Source of the DNA: Hymenobacter setariae
GTDB taxonomy: Bacteria > Bacteroidota > Bacteroidia > Cytophagales > Hymenobacteraceae
DNA: 64,000 bases
Assembly (NCBI RefSeq): GCF_007713685.1
Contig: NZ_VMRJ01000002.1
Span: 620,001-684,000, forward strand
Direction of reading: 5' to 3'
The notes beneath the pieces are model-generated. The model was not told the DNA's origin. It saw only the letters and a list, made by a program, of their open reading frames with translations, and did no database searches. Positions 29,101-36,929 of the stretch are shown here, piece by piece. The stretch's first letter is position 1, and each line of letters starts with the position of its first letter. A program made the translations under genes and the position numbers.

Positions 29101-29578
29101 GCACCGTCACGCCGGGCAGGCCCGCACCCTTGGCATCAACTACTTTACCGGTAACTGGTACCGCCTCTGGCGCCAGGCTAGAACTACCGGAATCGTTTGC
29201 GGAAGTAGTCTTTGCGGGAAGCCGGAGTACGATGCGGTCATGGTTTATCTCATACTCAATCTTAGATGGCGCAAAAATCTCATCGAGTACCGAGGCTAAC
29301 GGCTGGTTTTGTGCCCGCACCGTCACTTTGCGGTCGGCCCCCACGAGCTGCTGGCTATACACGAAGCGGATGTTGGCTTGCTTCGCTAATTGACCCAAGA
29401 TGGCCTTTATCGATTGACCTTCTACTTGCACCGTCACGGTGCGCTCTAGCACGGTTTGGGTAGTGGCATGTACATGTGCGAGGGCCGGGTTGGTTTGCAG
29501 GCAAGCCACGACGGCCGGCAGCAACAAGCCTCGAAGCAATGGCCGAAGAGGTGGGGAAAACTGTACCTGGTTTTTCAT
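26156..29578 (-). CDS. SusC-type TonB-dependent transporter with N-terminal STN signalling domain (xylan locus)
   Basis: 1140 residues from the ATG at 29578, which gives a normal signal peptide; the upstream ATG would add 38 odd residues. After the signal comes an STN domain (about residues 45-115, AILGQLAKQANIRFVYS), which contacts a FecR anti-sigma factor, then a carboxypeptidase-D-like repeat (VTGKVVDAKGAGLPGVTV), the plug with DVVVIGYGTARKSDLTGAV and a 22-strand barrel ending in LGFNVQF. It imports oligosaccharides across the outer membrane with TonB energy and, through STN, reports substrate to the FecR/ECF pair encoded upstream. A CCCCACCC leader box lies 6 nt before the ATG. Confidence 0.96.
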   Translation of the reverse strand: MKNQVQFSPPLRPLLRGLLLPAVVACLQTNPALAHVHATTQTVLERTVTVQVEGQSIKAILGQLAKQANIRFVYSQQLVGADRKVTVRAQNQPLASVLDEIFAPSKIEYEINHDRIVLRLPAKTTSANDSGSSSLAPEAVPVTGKVVDAKGAGLPGVTVLVKGTTTGTSTGPDGSFSIQAPENSVLVFSFVGYTRQELPVTGAASNLTVTLAENTQDLNDVVVIGYGTARKSDLTGAVASVSSAQLTQVATSDPVQALQGRVSGVEVTSNSGQPGSGTRIRVRGVGTINNSDPLYVVDGVQTSDIGFLLPADIESTEILKDASATAIYGSRGANGVVLITTKHGKAGATQFNLTGYTGFQQIRRELPLTTAAQYATLVTEAYTNDGKQLPDYGPQLQNAIATNAEGTDYQKLLTQKGLITNYSLSASGGTEQNRYLVSGSYFQQNGIIKNSGFRKFVIRVNDDVVLTKHIKAGVAAIFTNNNQTGSGDGQGGSQPYTVLQYALQINPILNPFGPNGTYTEDVITRNTLNVARLVDEQKYNKIQNNNLFSSSYLDVSLFKGLSFRSTFGINYFNNHPKTYQPQYYIGPFDQRAQSALIETRSENVSWVWSNYFNYNKTFGDNSNLSFTLGQEAQRGYGNGISITAYNVPLDASLQYASASRSTGNVVRSSQYDGGLLSYFGRANYNFRDRYLLTGTLRFDQTSKFLGPVRTGTFPSVGAAWNISNENFLKDVSYVSVLKLRASYGQVGNQNAAPNYGYASVANNNQIYVFNGTPAPGLAITQINNPDLKWETAVTTDVGVDAEFFNNKLTFTADYFERRTQDMIALLPVPDYVGQAPASANVGALRNRGLELALNYRNAVGKLQYNVGVNFTKINNVVTSLGGGNAIAAGNVLPQIGNTTLTDVGREIAFYYGLQAQGVFHNQAEIDSYKNAAGALVQPGAKPGDVRYQDTNGDGQITASDNTYLGSGTPSFTYGASLNLNYGGFDFRMLLYGVQGAEAINGGAFNLSKSADFVGVWSNFYANRLDRWTPSNPNSNQPRVTATDTNGNDKFSSRYVENASYLRARNMEIGYTLPQALLGKVQVKGARVFASVDNVFTITKYTGYDPEISTVANYNNPLSYGVDYGNYPQARTYRLGFNVQF

Positions 29579-29727
29579 GGGTAAGGGTGGGGAAAATAAA
29601 GAAAAGGAGAAGCCGTTCAGCATTTTTGCAAATGCGGTTAGGTTGTTGATAAATAGAATATTGCGTATGGAAGAAGGCAGGTTCTTCGGCAAGGCCTAGC
29701 CGCTAGCTAGTCTTTGCAACGCGCCAC

Positions 29728-30795
29728 TTAGCTGCGCGGCGGCACCGGGTCGGCTTGGCAACCCGTACTGTGGATAGTGATTTGAGTATCAGCAAGCGTG
29801 TAGTAGGCACCTAGGGACTTGCAGAGCAAGCCTAATTTTTCAAATAGCGGCTCGTCGTAGAACGTGATGCTGACTGTGCAGCCTGCCAGCTTCTGCTTAT
29901 CATAGTAGATGGGTACACCGTAGGCCTTTTCTAGCGCCGCGAGCACTTCAGTCACGGGCCGTTCTTCAAACTCGAAAGCTTGTGGCACTAGCACGGCCGG
30001 TTTGTCAACCAACTCTTTTTTCAGTTGGTGGCTAGCCACTGCATATACTACTTGCTGGTTGGGCAGCAGCACCACGCCAGCCTTTGCGGGGTGCGCGGGG
30101 GTCGCATCGAGCTGAGCCGTTTGGCGGGGCTGCACGGCTACCTTGCCCTCGCGCACGGCCACCAAGGCCTGCGCACTACCGGGATAAGCTTTCACATCGA
30201 AGCTCGTGCCCAGTACCGTAGTCACTACCTGGCTAGTAAACACCAGGAAGGGCCGCGCTGGGTTCTTATGTACCTGAAAGTAAGCTTCTCCCTCTAGGTA
30301 TACCTCGCGCCGAGCACCGGCCAGCGCGGTGATGTAGCGCAGCGTACTGCCCGGCTGCAGCGTAACGCGGCTGGCATCGGGCAGCTGCACTACCTGCGCC
30401 TGGGAGGTGGTATTGTGGTGGCGCGTCCAGCCGCGCGCCGATGTAGTGGCGGTGGTCGACTGGGCGCCCTGCCAGTGTTGAACTGCTGGCAGCAGCCCAC
30501 CTAGCCCTAGCAAGAGAAGGCCTATACCGGCGGCCCAGCGCAGCTGGGGCGTGTGCCAAATGCTAGTGGGCAAGCGGCGCACGCGAGGAGCGAGCTTCGG
30601 TTGGGCTGGGTCGAGTTGTAGCCGCTGCCAGATGGCGGCTTCGACAGCTTGCTGCTGCTGGCTAGGTAGCGGACGGGCGTCCACGGCCTGGTCTTGCAGT
30701 TGGTCGTACCACTGGGCCACTCGCGCCTGCTCGGCGGGCGTGCAGCGGCCGTCGAGGTAGCGTTGGAGCAATAAGTAGAATTTGGCTTCCGTCAC
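29728..30795 (-). CDS. FecR-type anti-sigma factor (xylan locus)
   Basis: 355 residues. N-terminal cytoplasmic sigma-binding part (YLLLQRYLDGRCTPAEQARV), one membrane helix about 86-106 (AAGIGLLLLGLGGLLPAV), then a periplasmic FecR domain (VQLPDASRVTLQPGSTLRY, GEAYFQVHKNPARPFLV) and a C-terminal DUF4974-like domain (VTEVLAALEKAYGVPIYYD). It transmits SusC STN status to the sigma factor. Clearly paralogous to the FecR at 41406, sharing long stretches. The gene is preceded by a two-box element also found at the other locus. Lies 149 nt upstream of SusC. Confidence 0.95.
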   Translation of the reverse strand: MTEAKFYLLLQRYLDGRCTPAEQARVAQWYDQLQDQAVDARPLPSQQQQAVEAAIWQRLQLDPAQPKLAPRVRRLPTSIWHTPQLRWAAGIGLLLLGLGGLLPAVQHWQGAQSTTATTSARGWTRHHNTTSQAQVVQLPDASRVTLQPGSTLRYITALAGARREVYLEGEAYFQVHKNPARPFLVFTSQVVTTVLGTSFDVKAYPGSAQALVAVREGKVAVQPRQTAQLDATPAHPAKAGVVLLPNQQVVYAVASHQLKKELVDKPAVLVPQAFEFEERPVTEVLAALEKAYGVPIYYDKQKLAGCTVSITFYDEPLFEKLGLLCKSLGAYYTLADTQITIHSTGCQADPVPPRS

Positions 30796-30845
30796 GAGCG
30801 GCGAGAGAGTAGGGGGCTTCAGTTAACAAGTCAGCTAACTCGCTT

Positions 30846-30875
30846 TAACCCCTAATGCTATCGCCAACTTTTTTT
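30846..30875 (-). promoter_or_regulatory. Two-box element between sigma and FecR genes (copy 1)
   Basis: On the minus strand AAAAAAAGTT (30875-30866), 10 nt, TTAGGGGTTA (30855-30846), 50 nt before the FecR ATG. A matching arrangement lies before the second FecR gene. Could be an ECF-dependent promoter or leader control site. Confidence 0.5.
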
Positions 30876-30936
30876 GCAGAAAGTTAGCGAGTTAATTTTT
30901 AATAACAGTAAATCAGTATTTTATGTAGGCGAAAGC

Positions 30937-31533
30937 TTAAAAATGCCAGAGCGTGACTACCACCAATACCAAGAAATCGCGCAGGTAGTTGCGAAGCAGC
31001 TTCAACGATTTTGTGAGGTGATACTCTACCGTTTTTTCCGACAAGTTTACTCGTCCCGAAATTTCGGCAACCGAATACTGCTCTAGCCGGCTGAGCTGAA
31101 AAATCTCGCGCGTTTTGTCGGGCAGCTTGCGAATGCTGGCAAGCAGCGCCGCGCTAAGCTCATTGTGGGCCAGGGCTTCTTCGGTAGCAGTGTCGGCCTC
31201 CGAAGAGGCAAGGCGGCAGTACAGCTCGTAGCCCGCCCGCACCTGCTGCCCCTTGATGTAATTAATGATACGGTAGCGCAGTGCCGAAAATAGGTACTGC
31301 TCCAGCTTATCTATCTGTTGGCTAGCGCGCCGGTTCCAGAGATTTTCGAATAGGTCTTGCACCAATTCTTCAGCGATTTCGCGGCTTTTTAGCTTGCGGT
31401 AGGCTAGCTCAAATAATCGGTAGCAGTAGCGCTGATAGATTTCGGCGAAGCTCCCTTCATCATCGGCGCACAGGGCGGCTAGTAGGTCTGCATCTGATAA
31501 GGAGGCATACCTACCGAAAGAAGAGGCTAACAT
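30937..31533 (-). CDS. ECF (FecI-like) RNA polymerase sigma factor (xylan locus)
   Basis: 198 residues. Sigma-2 region about 20-90 (FAEIYQRYCYRLFELAYRKL, EIAEELVQDLFENLW) and sigma-4 region about 125-180 (LPDKTREIFQLSRLEQYSV, then AEISGRVNLSEKTVEYHLTK as the helix-turn-helix). The last 15 residues are strongly hydrophobic. It should direct transcription of the FecR-SusC-SusD genes when the anti-sigma factor releases it. The paralogue at 40662 shares the YRKLKSREIAEELVQ block and the hydrophobic tail. A one-mismatch leader box lies 12 nt before the ATG. Confidence 0.96.
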   Translation of the reverse strand: MLASSFGRYASLSDADLLAALCADDEGSFAEIYQRYCYRLFELAYRKLKSREIAEELVQDLFENLWNRRASQQIDKLEQYLFSALRYRIINYIKGQQVRAGYELYCRLASSEADTATEEALAHNELSAALLASIRKLPDKTREIFQLSRLEQYSVAEISGRVNLSEKTVEYHLTKSLKLLRNYLRDFLVLVVVTLWHF

Positions 31534-31555
31534 GAATAGAGAATGTGGTGGGAAT

Positions 31556-31583
31556 AAAAGCTAATGTACAAATCAACGTCAAA
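31556..31583 (-). promoter_or_regulatory. Candidate promoter of the xylan-locus sigma gene
   Basis: Minus strand TTTG (31583-31580), 16 nt, TAGCTTTT (31563-31556), one mismatch from TAnnTTTG, 23 nt before the ATG; spacing is slightly short. The rest of the gene-free 31534-31986 stretch shows only a TAACTTTC (31862-31869) that might serve the plus-strand oxidoreductase. Confidence 0.35.
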
Positions 31584-31986
31584 TTATTGATGAATAAGTT
31601 GCCAACTAGCTGCTACCCTGTATGCATTGAATACCACCGAGCCGGCTACCTGGTCCCGCTGCCGTGCTATTGATATGAGAAACTACCCCGCTTATTGTAG
31701 TAGGTAGCATGTGTCAGAAGCCAGATAAGCCCTAGGCTACAAGGCCTGCTTTGTATGCTAATTGTGCTCACCTAGGTCAACTATTTAGCCCAACTATGCT
31801 CGCTGTGCCAAGCGAAGGCATTGAGATAATTGCTGATTACTCGTCTATGATTTCAACTAATTAACTTTCAGAATAGTACACCTAGGGAGCTTGACGAAGC
31901 GAAAAACAATTCGTAGGCTGGGTGGTCTTGAGCAATACCGCGGCGAGCAGTCGTTGCGCCGCAACTACTTATTAAATCCCTTAGCC

Positions 31987-32712
31987 ATGAAGATTGGAAT
32001 CATTGGGGCCGGCCACATCGGCAGCGCTCTCGCCGTGCGCCTCGTTAGCCTCGGCCACTCGGTGCGCATTGCCAACTCGCGCGGCCCCGAAACCCTAGGC
32101 GGCGTAGCCCAGAAAACCGGCGCCACCCCCGCCACGGCGCAGGAGGCGGCCCACTTCGGCGATATCATCGTCGTGACCATCCCGCTGATAAACATCCCCG
32201 ACCTGCCCAAAGACTTGTTTGAGGGTGTTGCTGCCGATGTACCCGTCATCGACACCAGCAACTACTACCCCTTGCTGCGCGATGGCCACCTGCCCGAGCT
32301 AGAGCATGGCGACCTCACCGAAAGCGAGTGGGTGCAGCAGCACCTAGGCCGCCCGGTGGTGAAGGTGTTCAACAACATCTTTGCTGACCACCTCGAAAAG
32401 GCGGGTAAGCCAGCTGGTACGCCCGGCCGCATTGGGCTGCCCGTGGCCGGCGACGATGCCGCTGCCAAGCAAAAAGTGATGGCGCTGGTCGAAGAGCTAG
32501 GCTTTGACGCTGTGGACGGTGGCAGCCTGCACGAGTCGTGGCGCCAGCAGCCCGGCACGCCGGTGTACTGCAATGACTTGCCCGCCGCCGAAGTGCAGCA
32601 GCACCTGGCTAGCCTGGGCAGCACCCGCACCGAAGAGCAGCACGCGCAGTTCTTGGCCAACCACGCCGAGCAAGAAAAGCAAATGGAGGCTCAAGGCATT
32701 AAGCTGAAATAG
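31987..32712 (+). CDS. NAD(P)-binding oxidoreductase of the F420-dependent NADP reductase-like family
   Basis: 241 residues from the ATG at 31987; a further upstream ATG would add 32 residues before the Rossmann fold and is not credible. The protein opens with MKIGIIGAGHIGSALA, a GxGxxGxxxA nucleotide-binding loop, followed by ANSRGPE, where Arg suits NADP phosphate binding, and VVTIPL. Family members are called NADP oxidoreductase, coenzyme F420-dependent, but Bacteroidota lack F420, so the hydride acceptor here is unknown. The C-terminal Glu-rich tail (EQHAQFLANHAEQEKQMEAQ) is helical. Monocistronic, followed by a very strong palindromic terminator. Confidence 0.85.
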   Translation: MKIGIIGAGHIGSALAVRLVSLGHSVRIANSRGPETLGGVAQKTGATPATAQEAAHFGDIIVVTIPLINIPDLPKDLFEGVAADVPVIDTSNYYPLLRDGHLPELEHGDLTESEWVQQHLGRPVVKVFNNIFADHLEKAGKPAGTPGRIGLPVAGDDAAAKQKVMALVEELGFDAVDGGSLHESWRQQPGTPVYCNDLPAAEVQQHLASLGSTRTEEQHAQFLANHAEQEKQMEAQGIKLK

Positions 32713-32727
32713 CAGTCAGATTTCTAG

Positions 32728-32783
32728 CTTAATCAACACAAAAAAGCCGCGGCAATTGCCGCGGCTTTTTTGTGTTGATTAAG
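32728..32783. terminator. 56-bp perfect palindrome, bidirectional terminator
   Basis: 28-bp arms with no mismatch, centred between 32755 and 32756. The GC-rich core GCCGCGGCAA is flanked by six A on the left and six T on the right, so the stem-loop followed by U-run forms on either strand. It separates the plus-strand oxidoreductase from the minus-strand DapA-family gene. Confidence 0.92.
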
Positions 32784-32891
32784 TGCCTAGCGTGTGTTTG
32801 AGAATTAAAAAATCGCCATGTTAGATGAGTGACTGCCAGATGAGCAGGACCCTAAAATTGAAATTGCAAACACATTCTTATGCTAGTTTAC

Positions 32892-33794
32892 CTAGCCCAC
32901 GCTAGCGGGCAATTGCACGCGTGCTAGCAGTCGCGCTAGTTCTCGCTGCTCCCCGGCCGCTAGGGGTTCGAGTGGGGCACGTAGCTCACCGGCTGCTTGC
33001 CCTTGCAGCTGCAAGCCGGCCTGGATGGCACGAGGCAATCCCTTAGCCACAATGAATTGCAGCAATTCAAACTGCTGGTAAAAAAGCTGCCGTGCTTCGG
33101 CTAGGTCCTGGCGTTGCACGGCTTCGTACAGACCTAGGTTCAGTTCTGGGATGAGGTTAGGGGCAGCGGTGCACCAGCCGGTAGCGCCGGCCGCAAAAGC
33201 GGCTAAGGCCAGTGGGTTGGAGCCATTGTAGAAAGCCACGTCCTCACCCAGCAGTTGGCGTAGGGCCTGCATGCGCTGCACGTCGCCGGTGCTTTCCTTT
33301 ATCATGGTCACGTTCGGAATTTCGAGCAGACGCTTGAGCAGGGCGGGCGACATATCCAAGCCGCCCGTGGCTGGGTTGTTATAGGCCATAATAGGCACCG
33401 AAATGGCGCTGGCCACTCGGTCGTAATGCCGGAAAATCTCGTCGTCAGTTAGCTTCCAATAGCTCATTGGGATGACCATGACCGCGGCTGCGCCAGCCTG
33501 CTCGGCAAAGCGGGCGTGGCGTACCACGCCGGCCGTGGTGAGGTGCGATACGCCCGCTAGCACCGGTACGCGGCCGGCTACTTGCTGCAAGGTTGCCTCG
33601 GTTACGGCGTCGCGCTCGTCGTCGGTGAGGTAGGGGAGCACGCCGGTGCTACCGAGCGGGGCAATGCCGTGCGAGCTGCTGGCCACGAGGCGCTCCACGA
33701 GGTGGCGGTAGGTAGGCAGGTCTACCGCGTTGTCGGTGGTGAAGGGGGTGATGGGGTAGGCAATGATGCCACGAAAAGGGACGTTCGGATTCAT
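32892..33794 (-). CDS. Dihydrodipicolinate synthase / N-acetylneuraminate lyase family aldolase
   Basis: 300 residues, a (beta/alpha)8 barrel of normal family length. GIAPLGSTGVLPYLTDDER carries the conserved GSTGE-like loop (here Val replaces Glu), the catalytic Tyr is in MAYNNPA, and the Schiff-base Lys is in MIKESTGD near residue 166. Enzymes of the family cleave or form C-C bonds with pyruvate or act as dehydratases on keto-sugar acids. The true substrate is not evident; it is not necessarily DapA. Co-directional with the cupin gene upstream (27-nt gap), so the two probably act in one catabolic step under the MocR-like regulator. Confidence 0.88.
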   Translation of the reverse strand: MNPNVPFRGIIAYPITPFTTDNAVDLPTYRHLVERLVASSSHGIAPLGSTGVLPYLTDDERDAVTEATLQQVAGRVPVLAGVSHLTTAGVVRHARFAEQAGAAAVMVIPMSYWKLTDDEIFRHYDRVASAISVPIMAYNNPATGGLDMSPALLKRLLEIPNVTMIKESTGDVQRMQALRQLLGEDVAFYNGSNPLALAAFAAGATGWCTAAPNLIPELNLGLYEAVQRQDLAEARQLFYQQFELLQFIVAKGLPRAIQAGLQLQGQAAGELRAPLEPLAAGEQRELARLLARVQLPASVG

Positions 33795-33821
33795 CGAAAA
33801 AGTCGTTTTAAAGGCAGTGGT

Positions 33822-34313
33822 TTACAGGTCGCGGCCGCGCTCTTCGCGCAGGGCTACCCCTAGGTTTTGCAGCAGGGGCGCATTTTCGCAGGCGATGTAG
33901 CGGGCGCCAACTGTTTCGCTGCGGTTGCCGTGGTTGTGCCAGGCCCAGATGGGGATGTAGATAGCGTCGCCGGCTTTCCACTCCACGATACGGTCTTCAA
34001 TCTGGGTGTAGCCCTCGCCTTCAATGACGTAAATTACCGTTTCATAGGTGTGGCGGTGTTGGTTGGTGACTTGGCCCGGCAGGAGCCCGCCGATGGTCAT
34101 GCTCAGGGCCACGGTGGGCAGGTCCACGAAGAATACAGGGTGCTTGCGCTCGGTTGAGAACTGGTCGTGGGCACCGGCTTGCTCCACGTTGGGGTGGTGC
34201 AGCTTTTCGGGCATCCGGACTTCGGGCCGGGCGTAGGTGCGGTGAAAATCGGCGGACTGGAACTTGTCTTTAGTTGTGGCCTCAATTGGCTGGTCGAGGG
34301 CGGTGGTATTCAT
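33822..34313 (-). CDS. Cupin-domain protein
   Basis: 163 residues from the ATG at 34313; the upstream in-frame ATG would add 59 residues without family character and overlap the divergent promoter region. The double-stranded beta-helix shows the first cupin motif NQHRHTYETVIYVIEGEGY (His-x-His, Glu) and the second GDAIYIPIWAWHNHGN (His), a set of metal ligands as in small dioxygenases and isomerases. Cytoplasmic. It starts 154 nt from the divergent MocR-like gene and is followed by the aldolase, suggesting a small catabolic operon. Function not known. Confidence 0.82.
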   Translation of the reverse strand: MNTTALDQPIEATTKDKFQSADFHRTYARPEVRMPEKLHHPNVEQAGAHDQFSTERKHPVFFVDLPTVALSMTIGGLLPGQVTNQHRHTYETVIYVIEGEGYTQIEDRIVEWKAGDAIYIPIWAWHNHGNRSETVGARYIACENAPLLQNLGVALREERGRDL

Positions 34314-34467
34314 AAAAAGAGGTAGGAAAAAGTGAAACCATGGGGTGGCGCCGGCAACGGCCTGTTTTGCATCCCGGGTCAGGTGGGTGCCTGCATTTGA
34401 CTCTGCAAAAGTGTGCGTAGCTTGGCCCCCTCTATTCATCCAGTTTCCACAAACAAACGGGTCCAGT

Positions 34468-35949
34468 ATGCTACGCGCCTGGGATACCAACTTTCATCCA
34501 ACCTTCGCGGCGGGCCGCGCTGTGTACCTGCAAATCAGCGAGCTGATTGCCACTGAAATCCGCCGCGGCCGGCTCCAACCCGGCACCGCTCTGCCTGGCA
34601 CCCGGGAGCTAGCTAAGCAGCTGGGCGTGAATCGAAAAACAGCGGTGTTAGCCTATGAGGAACTATTGGCTCAGGGCTGGCTGGAGTCGCAAACTACCCG
34701 CGGCACCTTCGTATCGAGCCGGCTGCCCGAAAGCAGCCCGACGGCCTTTGCGCCCGCCGCGAGCAGCCTAGTTGAAGCGCCTGGGTTTCGGTGGCAAGAC
34801 CCCTTCGAGCTAGAGCAACCGCCCACTGCCATACCCGGCGCGCTGGTGTTCAATGACGGCACGCCCGATGCCCGGCTCGCGCCCGTGGCCACATTGGCCA
34901 GCGCCTACCGCCGCGTGATGCAGGGCCGCGGCCGCCGCAACCAACTGGGCTACGACAGCCCTCTAGGTAGCCTGCCGCTGCGCGAAGCTCTATCGCGCAT
35001 GCTCAACCAAGACCGCGGCCTGAGCACGACCCCGGCCAGCATCTGCCTGACGCGCGGCACCCAAATGGCCTTGTACCTCACGGCCAGTTTGCTTATCAAG
35101 CCCGGCGACGTGGTGGCCGTAGAAAACCCCGGCTATCCGCCCGCCTGGCAAACCTTCCGGCTCCTAGGGGCAGAGCTGGCCCCGGTAGCAGTCGATGCCG
35201 AAGGCCTGTGCGTGGATGAGTTAGAAGCCCTGTGCCAGCGCCAACAGGTGCGCGCCTTGTATCTGACGCCGCACCACCAATTCCCAACCACCGTGACGCT
35301 GAAAGCGGCGCGGCGCGTGCAGCTGCTGGCGCTGGCCGCCCGCCACGGCGTGGCCATCATTGAAGACGACTATGACCATGAATTTCACTTTCACTACCAG
35401 CCCATGCTGCCGCTAGCCTCGGCCGACCCGCACGGCGTGGTCATCTACATCAGCTCGCTCTCTAAGCTGATTGCGCCTGCCCTGCGCATCGGCTACGTCA
35501 CCGGCCCCGCGGCCTTCATCACGGCCCTAGGTCGGCTGCGGGCGCTGATAGACCGTCAAGGTGATACCGTGCTGGAGCAGGCCGTAGCCGACCTCATTGA
35601 CGAAGGCGAAATCAAGCGGCACACGCGCCGGGCCCACGCCGAGTACCACGCCCGCCGCGACGCGCTGGCCGAGGCGTTGCGCCAGATGCCGGGCAACTAC
35701 GTGGATTTTGTGCTGCCCGCCGGTGGCATGGCCTTGTGGGTGAAGTTTCGCGAAGATGTGGACCTAGAGTACGTGACTGAAGAGTCGACGCGCCGCAAAG
35801 TGGTGATTACGCCCGGCAGCCGCTACTACCTTGCCGGGCCGGCTGCCAACGCCGTGCGCATGGGCTACGCCGCTCTCACGCCCGCCGAACTAGCCCAGGG
35901 CGTAGAGCAACTCGGTGCTGTGCTACGTCAGATGGAAGCTAGAGGCTAG
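34468..35949 (+). CDS. MocR-type regulator (GntR helix-turn-helix fused to class I aminotransferase)
   Basis: 493 residues from the ATG at 34468. Residues about 10-80 are a GntR winged helix (AVYLQISELIATEIRRGRLQPGTALPGTRELAKQLGVNRKTA). The rest is a fold-type I aminotransferase domain with the PLP-binding Lys in ISSLSKLIAPALRIGY (near residue 335), the Asp in IEDDYDHEF and the NPGYP loop. MocR proteins use PLP or its amino-acid adducts to control a neighbouring gene. Its divergent partner here is the cupin-aldolase operon, the probable target. An inverted pair TTTTGCA/TGCAAAA (34365-34371, 34404-34410) in the shared 154-bp gap is a candidate site. Confidence 0.92.
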   Translation: MLRAWDTNFHPTFAAGRAVYLQISELIATEIRRGRLQPGTALPGTRELAKQLGVNRKTAVLAYEELLAQGWLESQTTRGTFVSSRLPESSPTAFAPAASSLVEAPGFRWQDPFELEQPPTAIPGALVFNDGTPDARLAPVATLASAYRRVMQGRGRRNQLGYDSPLGSLPLREALSRMLNQDRGLSTTPASICLTRGTQMALYLTASLLIKPGDVVAVENPGYPPAWQTFRLLGAELAPVAVDAEGLCVDELEALCQRQQVRALYLTPHHQFPTTVTLKAARRVQLLALAARHGVAIIEDDYDHEFHFHYQPMLPLASADPHGVVIYISSLSKLIAPALRIGYVTGPAAFITALGRLRALIDRQGDTVLEQAVADLIDEGEIKRHTRRAHAEYHARRDALAEALRQMPGNYVDFVLPAGGMALWVKFREDVDLEYVTEESTRRKVVITPGSRYYLAGPAANAVRMGYAALTPAELAQGVEQLGAVLRQMEARG

Positions 35950-35991
35950 GCCAGCAGCAAGAAAGCCACGGCGTAGAAAGCGTAAACGCAA

Positions 35992-36016
35992 ACGCCGCGC
36001 TACCAAAGCGCGGCGT
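35992..36016. terminator. Hairpin between convergent genes
   Basis: Arms ACGCCGCGCT (35992-36001) and AGCGCGGCGT (36007-36016) with a 5-nt loop, between the MocR-type gene and the convergent MarR-like gene, overlapping the latter's last codons. Strong GC stem but no long T-run. Confidence 0.6.
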
Positions 36017-36662
36017 CATGCTCCGGGCAATCGATGCGGAGCTGAGGGCCTTCGAGCGGAATGTTGAGCAGGTGGCAGAAGTGCTGGCCGGGCCGGCGCC
36101 CATAGTGGCGGCAGCTAAAGCACATACGCTGCACCGGAATGGTACCCGCCTGCTGCAACTGGTGCAGCAGCGTCAGCAAGCTTAAATACAGACCTAGCTT
36201 TTGGCGGGCAGGCAGGCCAGCTACGGGCGGACTAAGCGGCGCGGCAAAGCGGCTACTCTGGTCGGCCAGCTGCTCACCGGCGGGCGTCAGCCGGAGCGAA
36301 TGGCTCCGCAAATCGGTCGGGTCGGCGTGGCGGCTCACCAGCGCTTTTTGGGTGAGCGTTTTCACCGCGTCGCTGATGGTGGCGCGGCTCACTTGGTACT
36401 CGCGGGCTAGGTTGCTGACGGTACCCTGACCCGATGCGTGAAAGCGCAGAAACACGACCACTTGCAACTGCAACGGGCTCAGTCCACTTTGAGTAGCTTC
36501 TTGCCAAAGCAAGTGGCGAAACACGCCGCTCAGCCGTTCGAGCGAAGCCACAATCTTGTGGTCGAGGTCCGGCGGATGGTTTTGCCGGTGGGGGTCGAAC
36601 GGGCTGTCGGCGGAATCAGCAGTCACAGGTGAAATCGTGGTAGTGGCGAAAAGGCGGCGCAA
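36000..36662 (-). CDS. MarR-family regulator with C-terminal cysteine cluster
   Basis: Up to 220 residues. The winged helix lies at about 60-135 (LSPLQLQVVVFLRFH, SNLAREYQVSRATISDAVKTL, then SHSLRLTPAGEQL as the wing). The C-terminus carries CFSCRHYG, FCHLLNIPL and RIDCPEH, four Cys near 181, 184, 196 and 212 plus His residues, a potential metal or redox centre. The ATG at 36662 overlaps the upstream Rof-like gene by 47 nt; a GTG at 36626 would overlap by 11 nt and is the more economical start. Last gene of the operon that begins at 38267. It may autoregulate; sensing of metal, oxidant or NO is an inference. Confidence 0.85.
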   Translation of the reverse strand: MRRLFATTTISPVTADSADSPFDPHRQNHPPDLDHKIVASLERLSGVFRHLLWQEATQSGLSPLQLQVVVFLRFHASGQGTVSNLAREYQVSRATISDAVKTLTQKALVSRHADPTDLRSHSLRLTPAGEQLADQSSRFAAPLSPPVAGLPARQKLGLYLSLLTLLHQLQQAGTIPVQRMCFSCRHYGRRPGQHFCHLLNIPLEGPQLRIDCPEHDAALW

Positions 36663-36903
36663 AGGTGCCGTTCACGTTCACCACCCGGTCGAGCCGAATA
36701 CGCTCGCCGGTGTCGATAACCAGGTATTCGGCGAGGCCTTCCGCGTTACGCTCGCTAACCAAGTTTTTGAGCAGGCCGGTAACGGTGGTGAACTCCCAAA
36801 GGTCCGTGAAATATTGCAGGTGCGTGTATGTGCGCTGCGTAATAGTGGCTTCCAGCACATCGTGAAAGCCGCAATCGATGGGTTTATAAACAGATGGGGC
36901 CAT
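36616..36903 (-). CDS. Rof-like Rho-binding antiterminator
   Basis: 95 residues from the ATG at 36903. The pattern YKPIDCGFHDVLEATITQ near the N-terminus and AEYLVIDTGERIRLDRVV in the second half match the Rof/Rho-binding antiterminator family, a small Sm-like barrel protein; in Escherichia coli Rof binds Rho and inhibits termination. Length agrees with the family. It overlaps the start of the MarR-like gene, so the two are probably translationally coupled. Its presence in a stress operon beside rrf2-hmp suggests control of transcription termination under stress, which is inference. A pyrimidine-rich TCCTACCC precedes the ATG. Confidence 0.72.
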   Translation of the reverse strand: MAPSVYKPIDCGFHDVLEATITQRTYTHLQYFTDLWEFTTVTGLLKNLVSERNAEGLAEYLVIDTGERIRLDRVVNVNGTFAPPFRHYHDFTCDC

Positions 36904-36929
36904 GATAGGGGGTAGGAAAATAGGGGCGC

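Noticed and set aside
34345..34467. Extended N-terminus of the MocR-type protein
   Set aside because: The extra 41 residues lie in the divergent promoter region and precede the start of the GntR domain by an unrelated sequence; the ATG at 34468 fits the family.
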